Under the pieces are notes generated by a model that saw only the letters and a list, made by a program, of their open reading frames with translations, was not told the origin of the DNA and did not search any database. From Guyparkeria hydrothermalis (GTDB taxonomy: Bacteria; Pseudomonadota; Gammaproteobacteria; Halothiobacillales; Halothiobacillaceae), in the NCBI RefSeq assembly GCF_023555385.1, contig NZ_JAJSED010000001.1, forward strand, positions 496,001 through 560,000: a stretch of DNA of 64,000 bases, in the 5' to 3' direction. Numbering within the stretch: position 1 is the first letter of the stretch; every line of letters starts with the position of its first letter. Made by a program: the position numbers and the translations under genes. Below, piece after piece: positions 1 through 8,016 of the stretch.

Positions 1-2
1 CC

Positions 3-1124
3 TACTATGAGAACGACGACGCCTCCGTGCTGCCGCGTTCGATCGCCACCCGTGAGGCGTTCGAAAACGCCATGGCGCTCGATATCGCCATGGGCGGCTC
101 AACCAACACCGTGCTACACCTGCTGGCCGCGGCACGCGAGGGCGAGGTCGAGTTCGACATGACCGACATCGATCGCATGAGCCGCAAGATCCCGCACCTG
201 TGCAAGGTCGCGCCAAGCACGGCGCAATACCACATGGAAGACGTGCATCGCGCTGGTGGCGTGATCGCGATCCTCGGCGAGCTCGACCGGGCCGGTCTGC
301 TGCACAGCGACATCCCCAACGTCCACAGCAAGACCGTCAAGGAAGGGCTGGACCGCTGGGACATCGCCCGAGATACCGTCTGCGAGGAAGCCAAGCTGCG
401 CTTCTCGGCCGGCCCGGCTGGCATCCCGACGCAGACGGCGTTCTCCCAGGACACCCGCTGGCCGAGCCTGGACATCGACCGCGCCAAGGGCTGTATCCGC
501 GACTACGAGCACGCCTACTCGAAGGATGGCGGCCTGGCGGTGCTGTTCGGCAATATCGCCCGTGACGGCTGCATCGTGAAGACGGCCGGCGTCGACGAGT
601 CGATCCTCAAGTTCACGGGCCGCGCGCGCTGTTTCGAGTCGCAGGATACGGCCGTCGAGGCGATCCTGGCCGACCAGATCGTGCCGGGCGACGTGGTCGT
701 CATCCAGTACGAGGGCCCGAAGGGTGGGCCGGGCATGCAGGAGATGCTTTACCCGACCAGCTATCTCAAGTCGAAGGGGCTGGGCAAGGACTGCGCGCTG
801 CTCACCGATGGCCGTTTCTCCGGTGGGACCTCCGGCCTGTCGATCGGCCACGCCTCGCCCGAGGCGGCCGCCGGCGGCGAGATCGCGTTGGTGGAAGAGG
901 GCGACACCATCGTCATCGACATCCCCGAGCGCACCATCCATCTCGACATCAGCGATGCCGATCTCGCGCATCGCCGCGAGAAGATGATCGAGAAGGGCGA
1001 TGCCGCCTACAAGCCGGTCAATCGCGAGCGCTACGTTAGCCAGGCGCTCAAGGCCTACGCGGCCCTGACGACGTCGGCGTCACTGGGTGCGGTGCGCGAT
1101 CTCTCGCAGATCGGCGTCAAGTAA
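3..1124 (+). CDS. ilvD: Dihydroxy-acid dehydratase, C-terminal part
   Basis: Cut by the left edge: the reading frame is open from base 3, so about 373 C-terminal residues are present out of a usual 560-620. IlvD is the Fe-S dehydratase of branched-chain amino-acid synthesis; it converts 2,3-dihydroxy-isovalerate and its methylvalerate homologue to the 2-oxo acids in the cytoplasm. Family motifs visible are [13 protein letters not shown] near the start, the GGPGMQEML segment, and [20 protein letters not shown] close to the C-terminus, which belongs to the active-site domain. It ends with TAA. The next gene starts 23 bp downstream on the same strand but is functionally unrelated. Assignment is firm; only the N-terminus with most Fe-S cysteines is outside the window. 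Confidence 0.96.
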   Translation, partial: YYENDDASVLPRSIATREAFENAMALDIAMGGSTNTVLHLLAAAREGEVEFDMTDIDRMSRKIPHLCKVAPSTAQYHMEDVHRAGGVIAILGELDRAGLLHSDIPNVHSKTVKEGLDRWDIARDTVCEEAKLRFSAGPAGIPTQTAFSQDTRWPSLDIDRAKGCIRDYEHAYSKDGGLAVLFGNIARDGCIVKTAGVDESILKFTGRARCFESQDTAVEAILADQIVPGDVVVIQYEGPKGGPGMQEMLYPTSYLKSKGLGKDCALLTDGRFSGGTSGLSIGHASPEAAAGGEIALVEEGDTIVIDIPERTIHLDISDADLAHRREKMIEKGDAAYKPVNRERYVSQALKAYAALTTSASLGAVRDLSQIGVK

Positions 1125-1147
1125 CCCGGCCGGCCGCGAGGGAACGC

Positions 1148-1825
1148 ATGTCGGGCCATACCTACATCCCGCCGGCATTCCAGCAGGACGATCCCGAACG
1201 ACTCGCGGCCACCGTCAGCGCGCATCCTCTCGGCTTGCTGATGCTGGGCGGGCTCGACACGCTCGAGGCGGTGCACCTGCCGTTTCTGCGGGTCGGTGAG
1301 CGCGATGATCCCGCTGCCTGGCACTTTCAGTCGCACCTCGCGCGCGCCAATCCGGTGGCCAAGGCACTGAGTGACGGTCGGGAATGCCCCGGCATGCTTG
1401 TCTTCACCGGCCCGGACGCCTATGTGAGCCCGCACTGGTATGTCGATGCGCGCGAGAGCAGCGTACCGACCTGGAACTACCAGGCGGTTCACGTGCGGGG
1501 TAGGGCGCGCCTGCTGGGCGAGGATGCAGCCGATTGGCTCGATGGACATCTGCACGACCTGATTGCCACCCAACAAGCCCGTATCGGGCAGCCGCCGTTC
1601 GATTACTCGCACCTGCCTGACGAGCGGCTTGCAGCGATGAAGGCGGCCATTGTCGGTATCGAGCTGACCGTCGAAACGATCGAGGGGATCGAGAAACTCA
1701 GCCAGAACAAGAGCGCCGCCGATCGCGCGGGTGTGATCGAAGGATTGCGTGCTCGTGGTGATGCCGAGTGCGCGGCGATGGCCGAACTCATGCGCCAACG
1801 CGAACAGGGAACATCGTCCGACTGA
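1148..1825 (+). CDS. PaiB-like FMN-binding protein
   Basis: 225 residues, a normal length for the PaiB family (FMN-binding split-barrel proteins first described as negative regulators of sporulation and protease genes in Bacillus). The signature pieces are present: YIPPAF at the N-terminus, HLPF, the VSPHWY motif and VPTWNYQAVHVRG in the middle, and EKLSQNKSAADRAGVIEGL near the end. In proteobacteria the family's function is mostly unproven; many members probably bind FMN and act on small molecules rather than on DNA. It lies 23 bp after ilvD, so the two may share a transcript. Its end nearly touches the convergent glycosyltransferase gene, which ends 11 bp away. Confidence 0.85.
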   Translation: MSGHTYIPPAFQQDDPERLAATVSAHPLGLLMLGGLDTLEAVHLPFLRVGERDDPAAWHFQSHLARANPVAKALSDGRECPGMLVFTGPDAYVSPHWYVDARESSVPTWNYQAVHVRGRARLLGEDAADWLDGHLHDLIATQQARIGQPPFDYSHLPDERLAAMKAAIVGIELTVETIEGIEKLSQNKSAADRAGVIEGLRARGDAECAAMAELMRQREQGTSSD

Positions 1826-1835
1826 CGTGGCGTGA

Positions 1836-2624
1836 TCAGCCGTGCGTCGTGTCGCGATTGGATCCGCGAAGGCGTCGGCGAAGCAGCCGGGGTAATCGCC
1901 ACAGAAAGCCGGCCAGCAGTCGCAGGTGCATCCAGATCAGCAACCGGTTGTCTCGTGCATAGTGAAAGTGCGAGACGCCATCGGTTTGTGCATCGAAGTA
2001 GCGCACCGGCGCGTCGAGATTGATTGCCGGCACGCCCAGCCAGACCAGCCGAACGGCTGCCTCCGGGTCGAAATCGAACCGGCGCATCCAGTGCGTCTGC
2101 CGCATCACGCGGACCAACGGTTCGAAGGGATAGACCCGCATCCCGAACAGCGAATCGCCGATGCCGCCCCACAGGGTCTCGAGGTTCGCCCAGAAGTTCG
2201 AGATCTTGCGCCCCTGAACCCGCAGTGCCGGGGCGTCTTCAGAGAACACCGGTCGACCCAGGATCATGGCCTCCGGTCGCTGTCGGGCTGCTTCGATGAA
2301 TGCCGGGATCCGCTCGGCCGGGTGCTGGCCGTCGGCGTCCATCGTCAATGCGTGCGTATAGCCTCGTTCCAGCGCGGCCTGGATGCCGGTGAGCACGGCA
2401 GCCCCCTTGCCACGGTTCGTTTCGTGGCGGATCACCCTGAGCTCTGCATGGTCGCTTTCCAGCGCGGCCAGCCGTCGACGTGTCTCCTCATCGCTGCCGT
2501 CGTCGACGATCCAGATGGGCACATCGGCCTGCGTTGCATCGCGTACTGTCGTTTCGATCCGCCGTCCCGGGTTGTAGCAGGGGATCAGGATGAGCGGGCG
2601 AAAGTCATTGATCGACGGCTTCAT
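1836..2624 (-). CDS. Family 2 glycosyltransferase, APE cluster
   Basis: 262 residues counted from the ATG at 2624, which overlaps the stop of the upstream acyltransferase in an ATGA junction; the longer open frame upstream lies inside that gene and is not used. GT2 (GT-A fold) motifs are clear: LIPCYNPG at the N-terminus, VDDGSDEE for nucleotide binding, and MDADGQHP carrying the metal-binding DxD-like motif. The protein resembles dolichol-phosphate-mannose-synthase-like transferases and the glycosyltransferase half of the APE protein ApeJ. The C-terminus is strongly basic, consistent with peripheral membrane attachment. It is the last gene of the halogenase-chorismatase-acyltransferase operon. 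A likely role is transfer of a sugar to the lipid or head group carrying the polyene; donor and acceptor cannot be read from sequence. Confidence 0.88.
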   Translation of the reverse strand: MKPSINDFRPLILIPCYNPGRRIETTVRDATQADVPIWIVDDGSDEETRRRLAALESDHAELRVIRHETNRGKGAAVLTGIQAALERGYTHALTMDADGQHPAERIPAFIEAARQRPEAMILGRPVFSEDAPALRVQGRKISNFWANLETLWGGIGDSLFGMRVYPFEPLVRVMRQTHWMRRFDFDPEAAVRLVWLGVPAINLDAPVRYFDAQTDGVSHFHYARDNRLLIWMHLRLLAGFLWRLPRLLRRRLRGSNRDTTHG

Positions 2625-3382
2625 GCTGCCTCCAGTGCGTGTCGGTAGGCAGTTTGCCACGCACGAGCCTGCGCGCGCGGCTCCGAGCCCGGTGCCGGGG
2701 TATCGGCAAACCGGGTGACGCGCAGACGGACAGGCGACAACGGCGGGCGCCACAACGGCTCATCCTTGCCGAGCAGCGGAGCGTCGTAGCGGAACAGGTA
2801 GGCGTGGATCGGTGCGCGTGCACGCTCGGCCAGCATGAACGCCGCCGGATGAAAGGGGTCGACACCGCCTTTGTCGGTGCCACGGGTACGCGAACCTTCC
2901 GGAAACAGCAGCACGTGACAACCGGCGCGGATCGCCGCCCGGCCGCCTAGCATCATCTCCACCGGACTGTCGTTGGGCAGGTAGCCTGCCAGCCGTGCCG
3001 GTAGGGCGAGAAGCGGGTTTCTCAGTAGCCCGGCGCGCATCACGCAAACGACGTTGGGCGCATGGGCGAGCACGACCAGCGCATCGAGGAGCGCGGGATG
3101 GTTGGCGATGATCACGCCGGGCTGCGCATGCTTAAGCTCGTCGAGCGCTTTGGTATCGAATCGGCAGCCGCCGATCAGGGATAGCCAGCCGCGGTAGGCG
3201 CGCATCGCATGATGGATGACCCGCCGGGTCATTGCCGGTCGGCGCTTGCCCGGGGCGAGTAGCAGGAGCAGCGCCAGTGGGAGCCAGACGATCAGTAACA
3301 GGCCGAGACCGCCGAACCCCAGCAGTAGGGCGAGAATACCCAGCAGTCGGTGCCAGCCCGGTCGTCGGCGGTCACTGCTCAT
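2621..3382 (-). CDS. PlsC-type 1-acylglycerol-phosphate acyltransferase-like protein
   Basis: 253 residues. A hydrophobic N-terminal segment (about residues 12-43, one or two membrane spans) is followed by a PlsC/LPLAT domain. The catalytic HX4D box is seen as NHPALLDAL, and the acceptor-binding box as FPEGSRTRG. The family moves acyl groups from acyl-ACP or acyl-CoA to glycerophospholipid-type acceptors at the inner membrane. Within the APE locus it is a second acyltransferase, different from the LpxL-like one at 13785-14723. It could attach the aryl polyene or an ordinary fatty acid to the anchor lipid. It overlaps the chorismatase gene upstream and the glycosyltransferase downstream by 4 bp each, so the genes are translationally coupled. 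Confidence 0.88.
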   Translation of the reverse strand: MSSDRRRPGWHRLLGILALLLGFGGLGLLLIVWLPLALLLLLAPGKRRPAMTRRVIHHAMRAYRGWLSLIGGCRFDTKALDELKHAQPGVIIANHPALLDALVVLAHAPNVVCVMRAGLLRNPLLALPARLAGYLPNDSPVEMMLGGRAAIRAGCHVLLFPEGSRTRGTDKGGVDPFHPAAFMLAERARAPIHAYLFRYDAPLLGKDEPLWRPPLSPVRLRVTRFADTPAPGSEPRAQARAWQTAYRHALEAA

Positions 3383-4404
3383 AACAGGGCCCTTGAGGCG
3401 TCCGTGCTCGCTCTTTCGTTGCGGGGCTGGCGCAGTGTCGCCTCGATCTCGACCAGCAGGTCCGAGCGACAGATATCCGCCTGCAGATACAGGATTTCGG
3501 CGGGGCCGCTCAGCCAGGCTTTCAGGCGTTCTCGGACCGGAGCGAGATCCTCGGGATGGCGCAGATAGACGCGCAGCAGAGCGAGCCCGTCGAATTCGAA
3601 GGACGAAGCCTGATTGGGGCGTGCAGCATTGGCCTCCAGGCGCACGGTCTCGAGGTTCGCCAGTGTTTCGTCGGTCTGCGCGCGAATGTCGCCCACGTGG
3701 CGGCTTGCGTGCCCGGTAATCGACGCGGTCCCGGAAATGAACAGCCAGTCATGACCGTGGCCGCTGGCCACCGCCGCGCGGGCAAAGATCGGGCTTCTGG
3801 GCCCGTATTCCCGCGGGTAATGGTAGGCGCTTACCTGGCGGGGATTCTCGATCGGCCGTGGCGGCATGTCCGAGGCGAGGAAGAGGAGCTGGCCGCGCGT
3901 TCCCTCGGCACAGCCGAGCGCGCAGGCAGCCGGTGCGCTTTGGGTCGCGTCGCGACCGGCATTGGCAAAGGCATCCGCCCGGCCCTGATTGAACAGGCGA
4001 TAACGTTCCTGTCCCGTGTCTGGGTCGGTGTCGTTGATGGCGGGGAGGTATTGCCAGACGCGCCAGAGATGCGGGGTCCCGGACTGTTCGAGCACGTCGA
4101 ACAGCTGTCGATAGGCGCGCTCGGTGCCGGCCGTCAGCCCGGCGCTTTCATCGAGATCGAACACGCCGAAGGCAAATCCGGGGGCCGTGGCGATGCAGCG
4201 ACCCCGCTCGCTGCTCGTCTCGACGGCGTGGTTCGTGAAAAAGGCCTCGATGGGCTGATCCGGCCCTTCCTGCAAAAGTGCCAAGGGCAGTTCGCCTACG
4301 CAGCCAGTCTGGCCCGGAGACTGCCATCCCCACAGGGACAGGGCACCCAGCAGGGTCGCTTGACCTCGGGAAGCCGTGTCGCGGCTGGTGGGCGCGTCGG
4401 TCAT
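3379..4404 (-). CDS. Chorismatase (XanB2/FkbO/Hyg5-like), 3- or 4-hydroxybenzoate former
   Basis: 341 residues from the ATG at 4404; a longer frame up to 4464 would run into the halogenase gene. The C-terminal half contains the RidA/YjgF-like part typical of chorismatases, with the stretch GTASITGHASRHVGD followed by AQTDETLANLE. Older databases call this family 'pteridine-dependent deoxygenase'. XanB2 of Xanthomonas cleaves chorismate to pyruvate plus 3- or 4-hydroxybenzoate and feeds xanthomonadin and ubiquinone synthesis. Here it stands between the halogenase (7 bp downstream of that gene's stop) and the acyltransferase (4-bp overlap), so it most likely supplies the aromatic starter of the aryl polyene. 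The product isomer cannot be decided by eye. Confidence 0.85.
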   Translation of the reverse strand: MTDAPTSRDTASRGQATLLGALSLWGWQSPGQTGCVGELPLALLQEGPDQPIEAFFTNHAVETSSERGRCIATAPGFAFGVFDLDESAGLTAGTERAYRQLFDVLEQSGTPHLWRVWQYLPAINDTDPDTGQERYRLFNQGRADAFANAGRDATQSAPAACALGCAEGTRGQLLFLASDMPPRPIENPRQVSAYHYPREYGPRSPIFARAAVASGHGHDWLFISGTASITGHASRHVGDIRAQTDETLANLETVRLEANAARPNQASSFEFDGLALLRVYLRHPEDLAPVRERLKAWLSGPAEILYLQADICRSDLLVEIEATLRQPRNERASTDASRALL

Positions 4405-4411
4405 CGGGCCC

Positions 4412-5812
4412 TCAGGACTCTTGATCGAGCGGTTGGACCTTGCGGCGATGCGCCCGCCAGTCACGAAGGGAGTGGCGCAAACGCCCGAGAGAGGTGATGT
4501 AGTAGATGCCCTTGAGAATGCCGATCGAGCGCCAGATGGGCGTGCCGCGGTAGATATCGGCGGCCAGCAAGGAGATCAGCGCCTCCTTGACCCGGAAGAT
4601 GTTGCGCGGGCCCATGAACAGATCCCGCATGACCGGCTTGGTGATCCGGTAGATGAACCAGGAGAACTCCTTCGGTCCGTGACGCACCTGGCGGTCGTAC
4701 GCCTTCAGTGCCTTCTTGGCCTGGCTGGGCTCGCGCAGGACCGTGTCGATGGCATCGGCCCCGAACACGCCGCTCTGCATGGCCAGCATCACGCCACTGG
4801 AAAATACAGGGTCGATGAACATGAAGGCGTCACCGACCAGCAGAAAGCGGTCGCCGTGACTGCGGTCGGCCGAGTAGGAGAAATTGCCGGTCGCCTGGAC
4901 GTCACGTACCAGCGTCGCGTCGGCAAGCCGCCGCTTCAGCTCGGGCACGGTGTCGATGTTGTCGAACAGGAACTGTTCCAGCGATCGTCCCTCGCGCGAT
5001 TTCATGTGATAAGGCCAGGTCACCATGCCGACACTGGTCACGCCGTTTTTCAGCGGGATGAACCAGAACCAGCCGTGGTCGAACCAGAACAGGGTGATGT
5101 TGCCTTCTTCCTTGCCCGGATTGCGCTTGGCATTCCGGAAATGACCGAACACCGCCGCGCTGTTGTGCTTGCGACTGCGGCGCTTCCAGCCATGTCGATT
5201 GGCGAGGAAGGTGTCGCGACCGGTCGCGTCGACGAGAAACGCCGCGCGCCATTCGTGACGCCGCTTGTCCTCGTCCTCCGTGGTGACGGTCACGTAATAC
5301 TCGTTGCCTTGCTCGTCGCGACGGGCATTGTCGTGGAAGTCGATATCGACCACCTTCGTACCTTCGACCGTCTGCGCGCCGTCGCGTTCGGCGTTGCGGA
5401 ACAAGATGCGGTCGAATTCGGCCCGTTCGACCTCGTAGGCCTTGGGCATGGACTTGTCCCAGGCATCGCCGAAGTTGTACGGCTGAACGTGGTCGTGGAC
5501 GGGCGAGACGAATTCCGCACCCCATTTGTCGATACCGATCTCGGCAATCTCGTCGGCCACGCCGAGGGTCTCGAACAGCTTGAGGTTGGCGGGCAGCAGC
5601 GACTCGCCAATGTGGAAGCGGGGGTGGTGTTCCTTTTCGGCGAGAACCACGTCGTGGCCCTTCCGCGAGAGCAGGGTGGCGACGGTCGATCCCCCGGGGC
5701 CGCCACCGACGACGAAAACATCGCAAAAACGGCCGTGCCGATCGGCATCGGGGTGGCTGGACCGGGATGCAGTCGGTTCAGTGCTTGGATCGGTCGTGGG
5801 GCGTCCGGCCAT
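4412..5812 (-). CDS. Flavin-dependent halogenase (tryptophan-halogenase superfamily)
   Basis: 466 residues from the ATG at 5812; the frame stays open to 6160 but that stretch is the intergenic promoter region. An N-terminal FAD Rossmann motif GGGPGG lies at residues 36-41. FHIGESLLP at 66-74 is typical of halogenases acting on carrier-bound substrates (PltA/CmlS-like). WFWFIP at 248-253 fits the WxWxIP motif that distinguishes halogenases from flavin monooxygenases. GDAFMFIDPVFSSG follows at 327-340. Xanthomonadins are brominated aryl polyenes and their locus contains a halogenase, so halogenation of the aryl head or polyene is the natural inference. A flavin reductase partner is not encoded nearby. 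First gene of a four-gene minus-strand operon with a candidate promoter at 5883-5911. Confidence 0.88.
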   Translation of the reverse strand: MAGRPTTDPSTEPTASRSSHPDADRHGRFCDVFVVGGGPGGSTVATLLSRKGHDVVLAEKEHHPRFHIGESLLPANLKLFETLGVADEIAEIGIDKWGAEFVSPVHDHVQPYNFGDAWDKSMPKAYEVERAEFDRILFRNAERDGAQTVEGTKVVDIDFHDNARRDEQGNEYYVTVTTEDEDKRRHEWRAAFLVDATGRDTFLANRHGWKRRSRKHNSAAVFGHFRNAKRNPGKEEGNITLFWFDHGWFWFIPLKNGVTSVGMVTWPYHMKSREGRSLEQFLFDNIDTVPELKRRLADATLVRDVQATGNFSYSADRSHGDRFLLVGDAFMFIDPVFSSGVMLAMQSGVFGADAIDTVLREPSQAKKALKAYDRQVRHGPKEFSWFIYRITKPVMRDLFMGPRNIFRVKEALISLLAADIYRGTPIWRSIGILKGIYYITSLGRLRHSLRDWRAHRRKVQPLDQES

Positions 5813-5882
5813 CGTGGCTCCTTGCGTTATTCGGGCTTGTCCTCCGGGAACTCGATCCACGGGAAGCGCGTTTGAGGCCGGT

Positions 5883-5911
5883 ATGATCGGTTCCCGCACA
5901 CGACGCGTCAA
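5883..5911 (-). promoter_or_regulatory. Candidate sigma-70 promoter for the halogenase operon
   Basis: On the minus strand there is a -35 TTGACG (5911-5906), a 17-bp spacer and a -10 GATCAT (5888-5883). The start would fall near 5876, about 64 bases before the halogenase ATG. The -35 is 5 of 6 and the -10 is 4 of 6 to consensus. Read from sequence only. Confidence 0.5.
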
Positions 5912-5955
5912 TATGCTTAGCCGTACAAAGCAAGTGCGCGTCATCGACGCCGCTA

Positions 5956-5975
5956 CCGGCCGTACGTGCGGCCGG
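5956..5975. repeat. Imperfect palindrome between divergent APE operons
   Basis: A 20-bp near-perfect inverted repeat, CCGGCCGTACGTGCGGCCGG, lies in the 277-bp gap between the halogenase and PAP2 genes. It directly precedes TATATT at 5979-5984, which could serve as the -10 of the plus-strand operon, so the repeat occupies the -35 area. It could be a regulator site, but no regulator gene is seen in the cluster. The rest of the gap shows nothing else that can be supported. Confidence 0.35.
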
Positions 5976-6089
5976 CGGTATATTGAATGTGGCCGGGGGG
6001 CATGCGATAGTCCCGCGCACTTTGCGGACTCAGGCGATAGGGAATCAGGCGTGCCATCGACACCGACACAGCGAGGCGAGACGGGAACG

Positions 6090-6797
6090 ATGGCCGGGTC
6101 CCGGCGCCGGGAAATCGTACGGCGGCTGGCATGCTGCTGGATTCTCAAGGCGGTGGGCACGACCGGAGCAATGAGCCTGTTCTTCGTCGCCTATTTTCAC
6201 CTGCTCGATCAGCCCACGGGCACGCCGACCGTGGTGCCGGCGTCCGTGATCGATCACCTCGTGGGCTTTCAGCCGCAGTTCTTCTACCTCTACGCCTCGC
6301 TGTGGCTGTATGTCTCGCTGGTGCCGGCGATCATGCCGGACCGCCGGTCCCTGATTCGTTACGGGGTCGTGATAGGCATGGTCTGCCTGGTCGGCCTCGC
6401 GGTGTTCTATCTCTACCCGACGCGCATCGAACGCGATCCGTCGCTCTGGATCAACCAGCCCGAATTCGCCTGGCTGAGCGCGGTGGACAGCAGTGGCAAC
6501 GCCTTTCCGTCCCTGCATGTCGCCACTGCCTTGTTCAGCGCCTACTGGCTGGATCGGACGATCCGCGCGCTGCGCATGCCGGCATCGATTCGCTGGCTTT
6601 CGGCACTTTGGGCGCTCGGGATCGTCTACTCCACACTGGCGATCGCCCAGCACGTCATGTGGGATGTCGTGGGTGGCGTGGTGCTGGCCATGGTCGGTGT
6701 CATGCTGAGCGCCCCCTGGGTATTCGTTGGCTCCAACGCGCCGGAGGCCAATGCCGCGCCCATCTCAGTCGCCCGTTTCAGAACTGGCCGGAAGTGA
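6090..6797 (+). CDS. PAP2-superfamily membrane phosphatase / phosphotransferase
   Basis: 235 residues from the ATG at 6090; a GTG at 6051 is an alternative start, and the open frame further up is inside the halogenase gene. Several membrane spans are evident (near residues 20-36, 65-85, 93-112 and in the C-terminal third). PAP2 motif C2 appears as GNAFPSLHVATALF and motif C3 as QHVMWDVVGGV, giving the two catalytic histidines and the aspartate; the C1 motif is not obvious. The arrangement recalls inositol-phosphorylceramide-synthase-like PAP2 proteins. It opens the plus-strand APE operon, ending 4 bp before the ketosynthase start. It may dephosphorylate a lipid-phosphate precursor of the APE anchor or move a phospho-headgroup. 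PAP2 proteins are not part of the core APE gene set. Confidence 0.82.
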   Translation: MAGSRRREIVRRLACCWILKAVGTTGAMSLFFVAYFHLLDQPTGTPTVVPASVIDHLVGFQPQFFYLYASLWLYVSLVPAIMPDRRSLIRYGVVIGMVCLVGLAVFYLYPTRIERDPSLWINQPEFAWLSAVDSSGNAFPSLHVATALFSAYWLDRTIRALRMPASIRWLSALWALGIVYSTLAIAQHVMWDVVGGVVLAMVGVMLSAPWVFVGSNAPEANAAPISVARFRTGRK

Positions 6798-6801
6798 CCA
6801 C

Positions 6802-8016
6802 GTGAATTCTCATTCCCATCTGCCACGTCTTCGGATCCGTCGCTGCACAGCCACCAATGCGGCGGGTACCGGCAATGATGCGTTTCTCGACGCGCTCCGT
6901 GAGCGCCGCAGCGGCCTGGCGCCCTGTGAGTTCCTCGATGCCGATCTGGATACCTACGTCGGTCGGGTCGACGGACTGGAGACGATGCCGTGGCCGGCCG
7001 AGTGGGCAGCCTGGGACTGTCGCAACAATCGTCTCGCCTGGCTGGGTCTCGAGCAGGACGGTTTCGTCGCTGCCGTCGATGACGCGGTCAAACGCTTCGG
7101 GGTCCATCGGGTCGGGGTGGTGCTGGGAACCAGTACCTCCGGGATCCTGCACACGGAACTGGCGTTTCGTGAGCGCGACCCGCAAACGGGGCGCCTGCCG
7201 ACACCGTTGCATTACGCGACCACGCACGAGTTGTCCTCCGCGCCGCGATTCGTCCGTGAGCGGCTCGGTCTCAAGGGACCGATGTACGCCATCTCCACAG
7301 CCTGTTCGTCCAGCGGCAAGGTGTTCGCCAGCGCACAGCGACTCATCGGCAGCGGCATTTGCGACGCGGTGGTAGTCGGTGGAGTCGACACCCTCTGCCT
7401 GACGACCTTGTACGGGTTTTCCTCCCTGGAGTTGACCGCTCCCGAACCGTGCCGTCCGGGTGACCCGGAGCGTAGCGGGATTTCGATCGGCGAGGCCGCC
7501 GGGTTCGCGCTGGTGGAAGCCGATACGGACGACGCCGACGACCTGTGCGTCTTCGGCGTCGGCGAGAGCGTGGACGCATATCACATGTCCACGCCGCACC
7601 CGGACGGCGTAGGCGCGGAGCTCGCCATGCGCCGTGCGCTGGAAGCCGCCGAGATGTCGGCCGACGCGATCGACTACGTCAATCTGCACGGCACGGCCAG
7701 TCGGGTGAACGATGCGGCCGAGGACCGCGCGCTCGAGGCGGTATTCGGCGCGGGGCAGGTCTGCTCGTCGACCAAGGGCTGGACCGGCCACACCCTGGGG
7801 GCGGCGGGCATTACGGAAATGGTGATCGGCGCGCTCGCGGTCGAACACGGCTTCGTTCCCGGCACGCTCAATACACGCCAGGTGGACCCGGCATTCAGTG
7901 CCGACTACCGGCTGGAAAACCGCGCCGGGCGACCGACGCGGGTGCTCTCGAACTCGTTCGGGTTCGGCGGCAATAACTGCAGCCTTCTGTTGGGTCGCAA
8001 GGAGGGTGTGGCATGA
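6802..8016 (+). CDS. Beta-ketoacyl-ACP synthase of the APE type II PKS (ApeO-like)
   Basis: 404 residues from a GTG at 6802, chosen because GGAAG lies 8 bases before it and the preceding gene ends at 6797. The thiolase-fold catalytic triad is complete: Cys168 in STACSSSGK, His296 in VNLHGTAS and His330 in KGWTGHTLGAAG. The C-terminus carries the glycine-rich SNSFGFGGNN. KAS I/II enzymes condense malonyl-ACP with an acyl chain. In characterised APE systems a ketosynthase works as a heterodimer with a chain-length factor, and here the next gene, overlapping by 4 bp, encodes such a partner. Polyene chain elongation is therefore the expected role. A general fatty-acid role is less likely in this setting. 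Confidence 0.92.
   Translation: MNSHSHLPRLRIRRCTATNAAGTGNDAFLDALRERRSGLAPCEFLDADLDTYVGRVDGLETMPWPAEWAAWDCRNNRLAWLGLEQDGFVAAVDDAVKRFGVHRVGVVLGTSTSGILHTELAFRERDPQTGRLPTPLHYATTHELSSAPRFVRERLGLKGPMYAISTACSSSGKVFASAQRLIGSGICDAVVVGGVDTLCLTTLYGFSSLELTAPEPCRPGDPERSGISIGEAAGFALVEADTDDADDLCVFGVGESVDAYHMSTPHPDGVGAELAMRRALEAAEMSADAIDYVNLHGTASRVNDAAEDRALEAVFGAGQVCSSTKGWTGHTLGAAGITEMVIGALAVEHGFVPGTLNTRQVDPAFSADYRLENRAGRPTRVLSNSFGFGGNNCSLLLGRKEGVA

Noticed and set aside
4376-5875. Long open frame on the plus strand opposite the halogenase
   Set aside because: It is antisense to a gene with clear motifs; long antisense frames are common in GC-rich DNA and this one shows no domain.
4412-6160. Longer 582-residue halogenase start at 6160
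   Set aside because: The first 116 residues have no family resemblance, cover the intergenic promoter and overlap the divergent PAP2 gene; the ATG at 5812 fits the Rossmann start.
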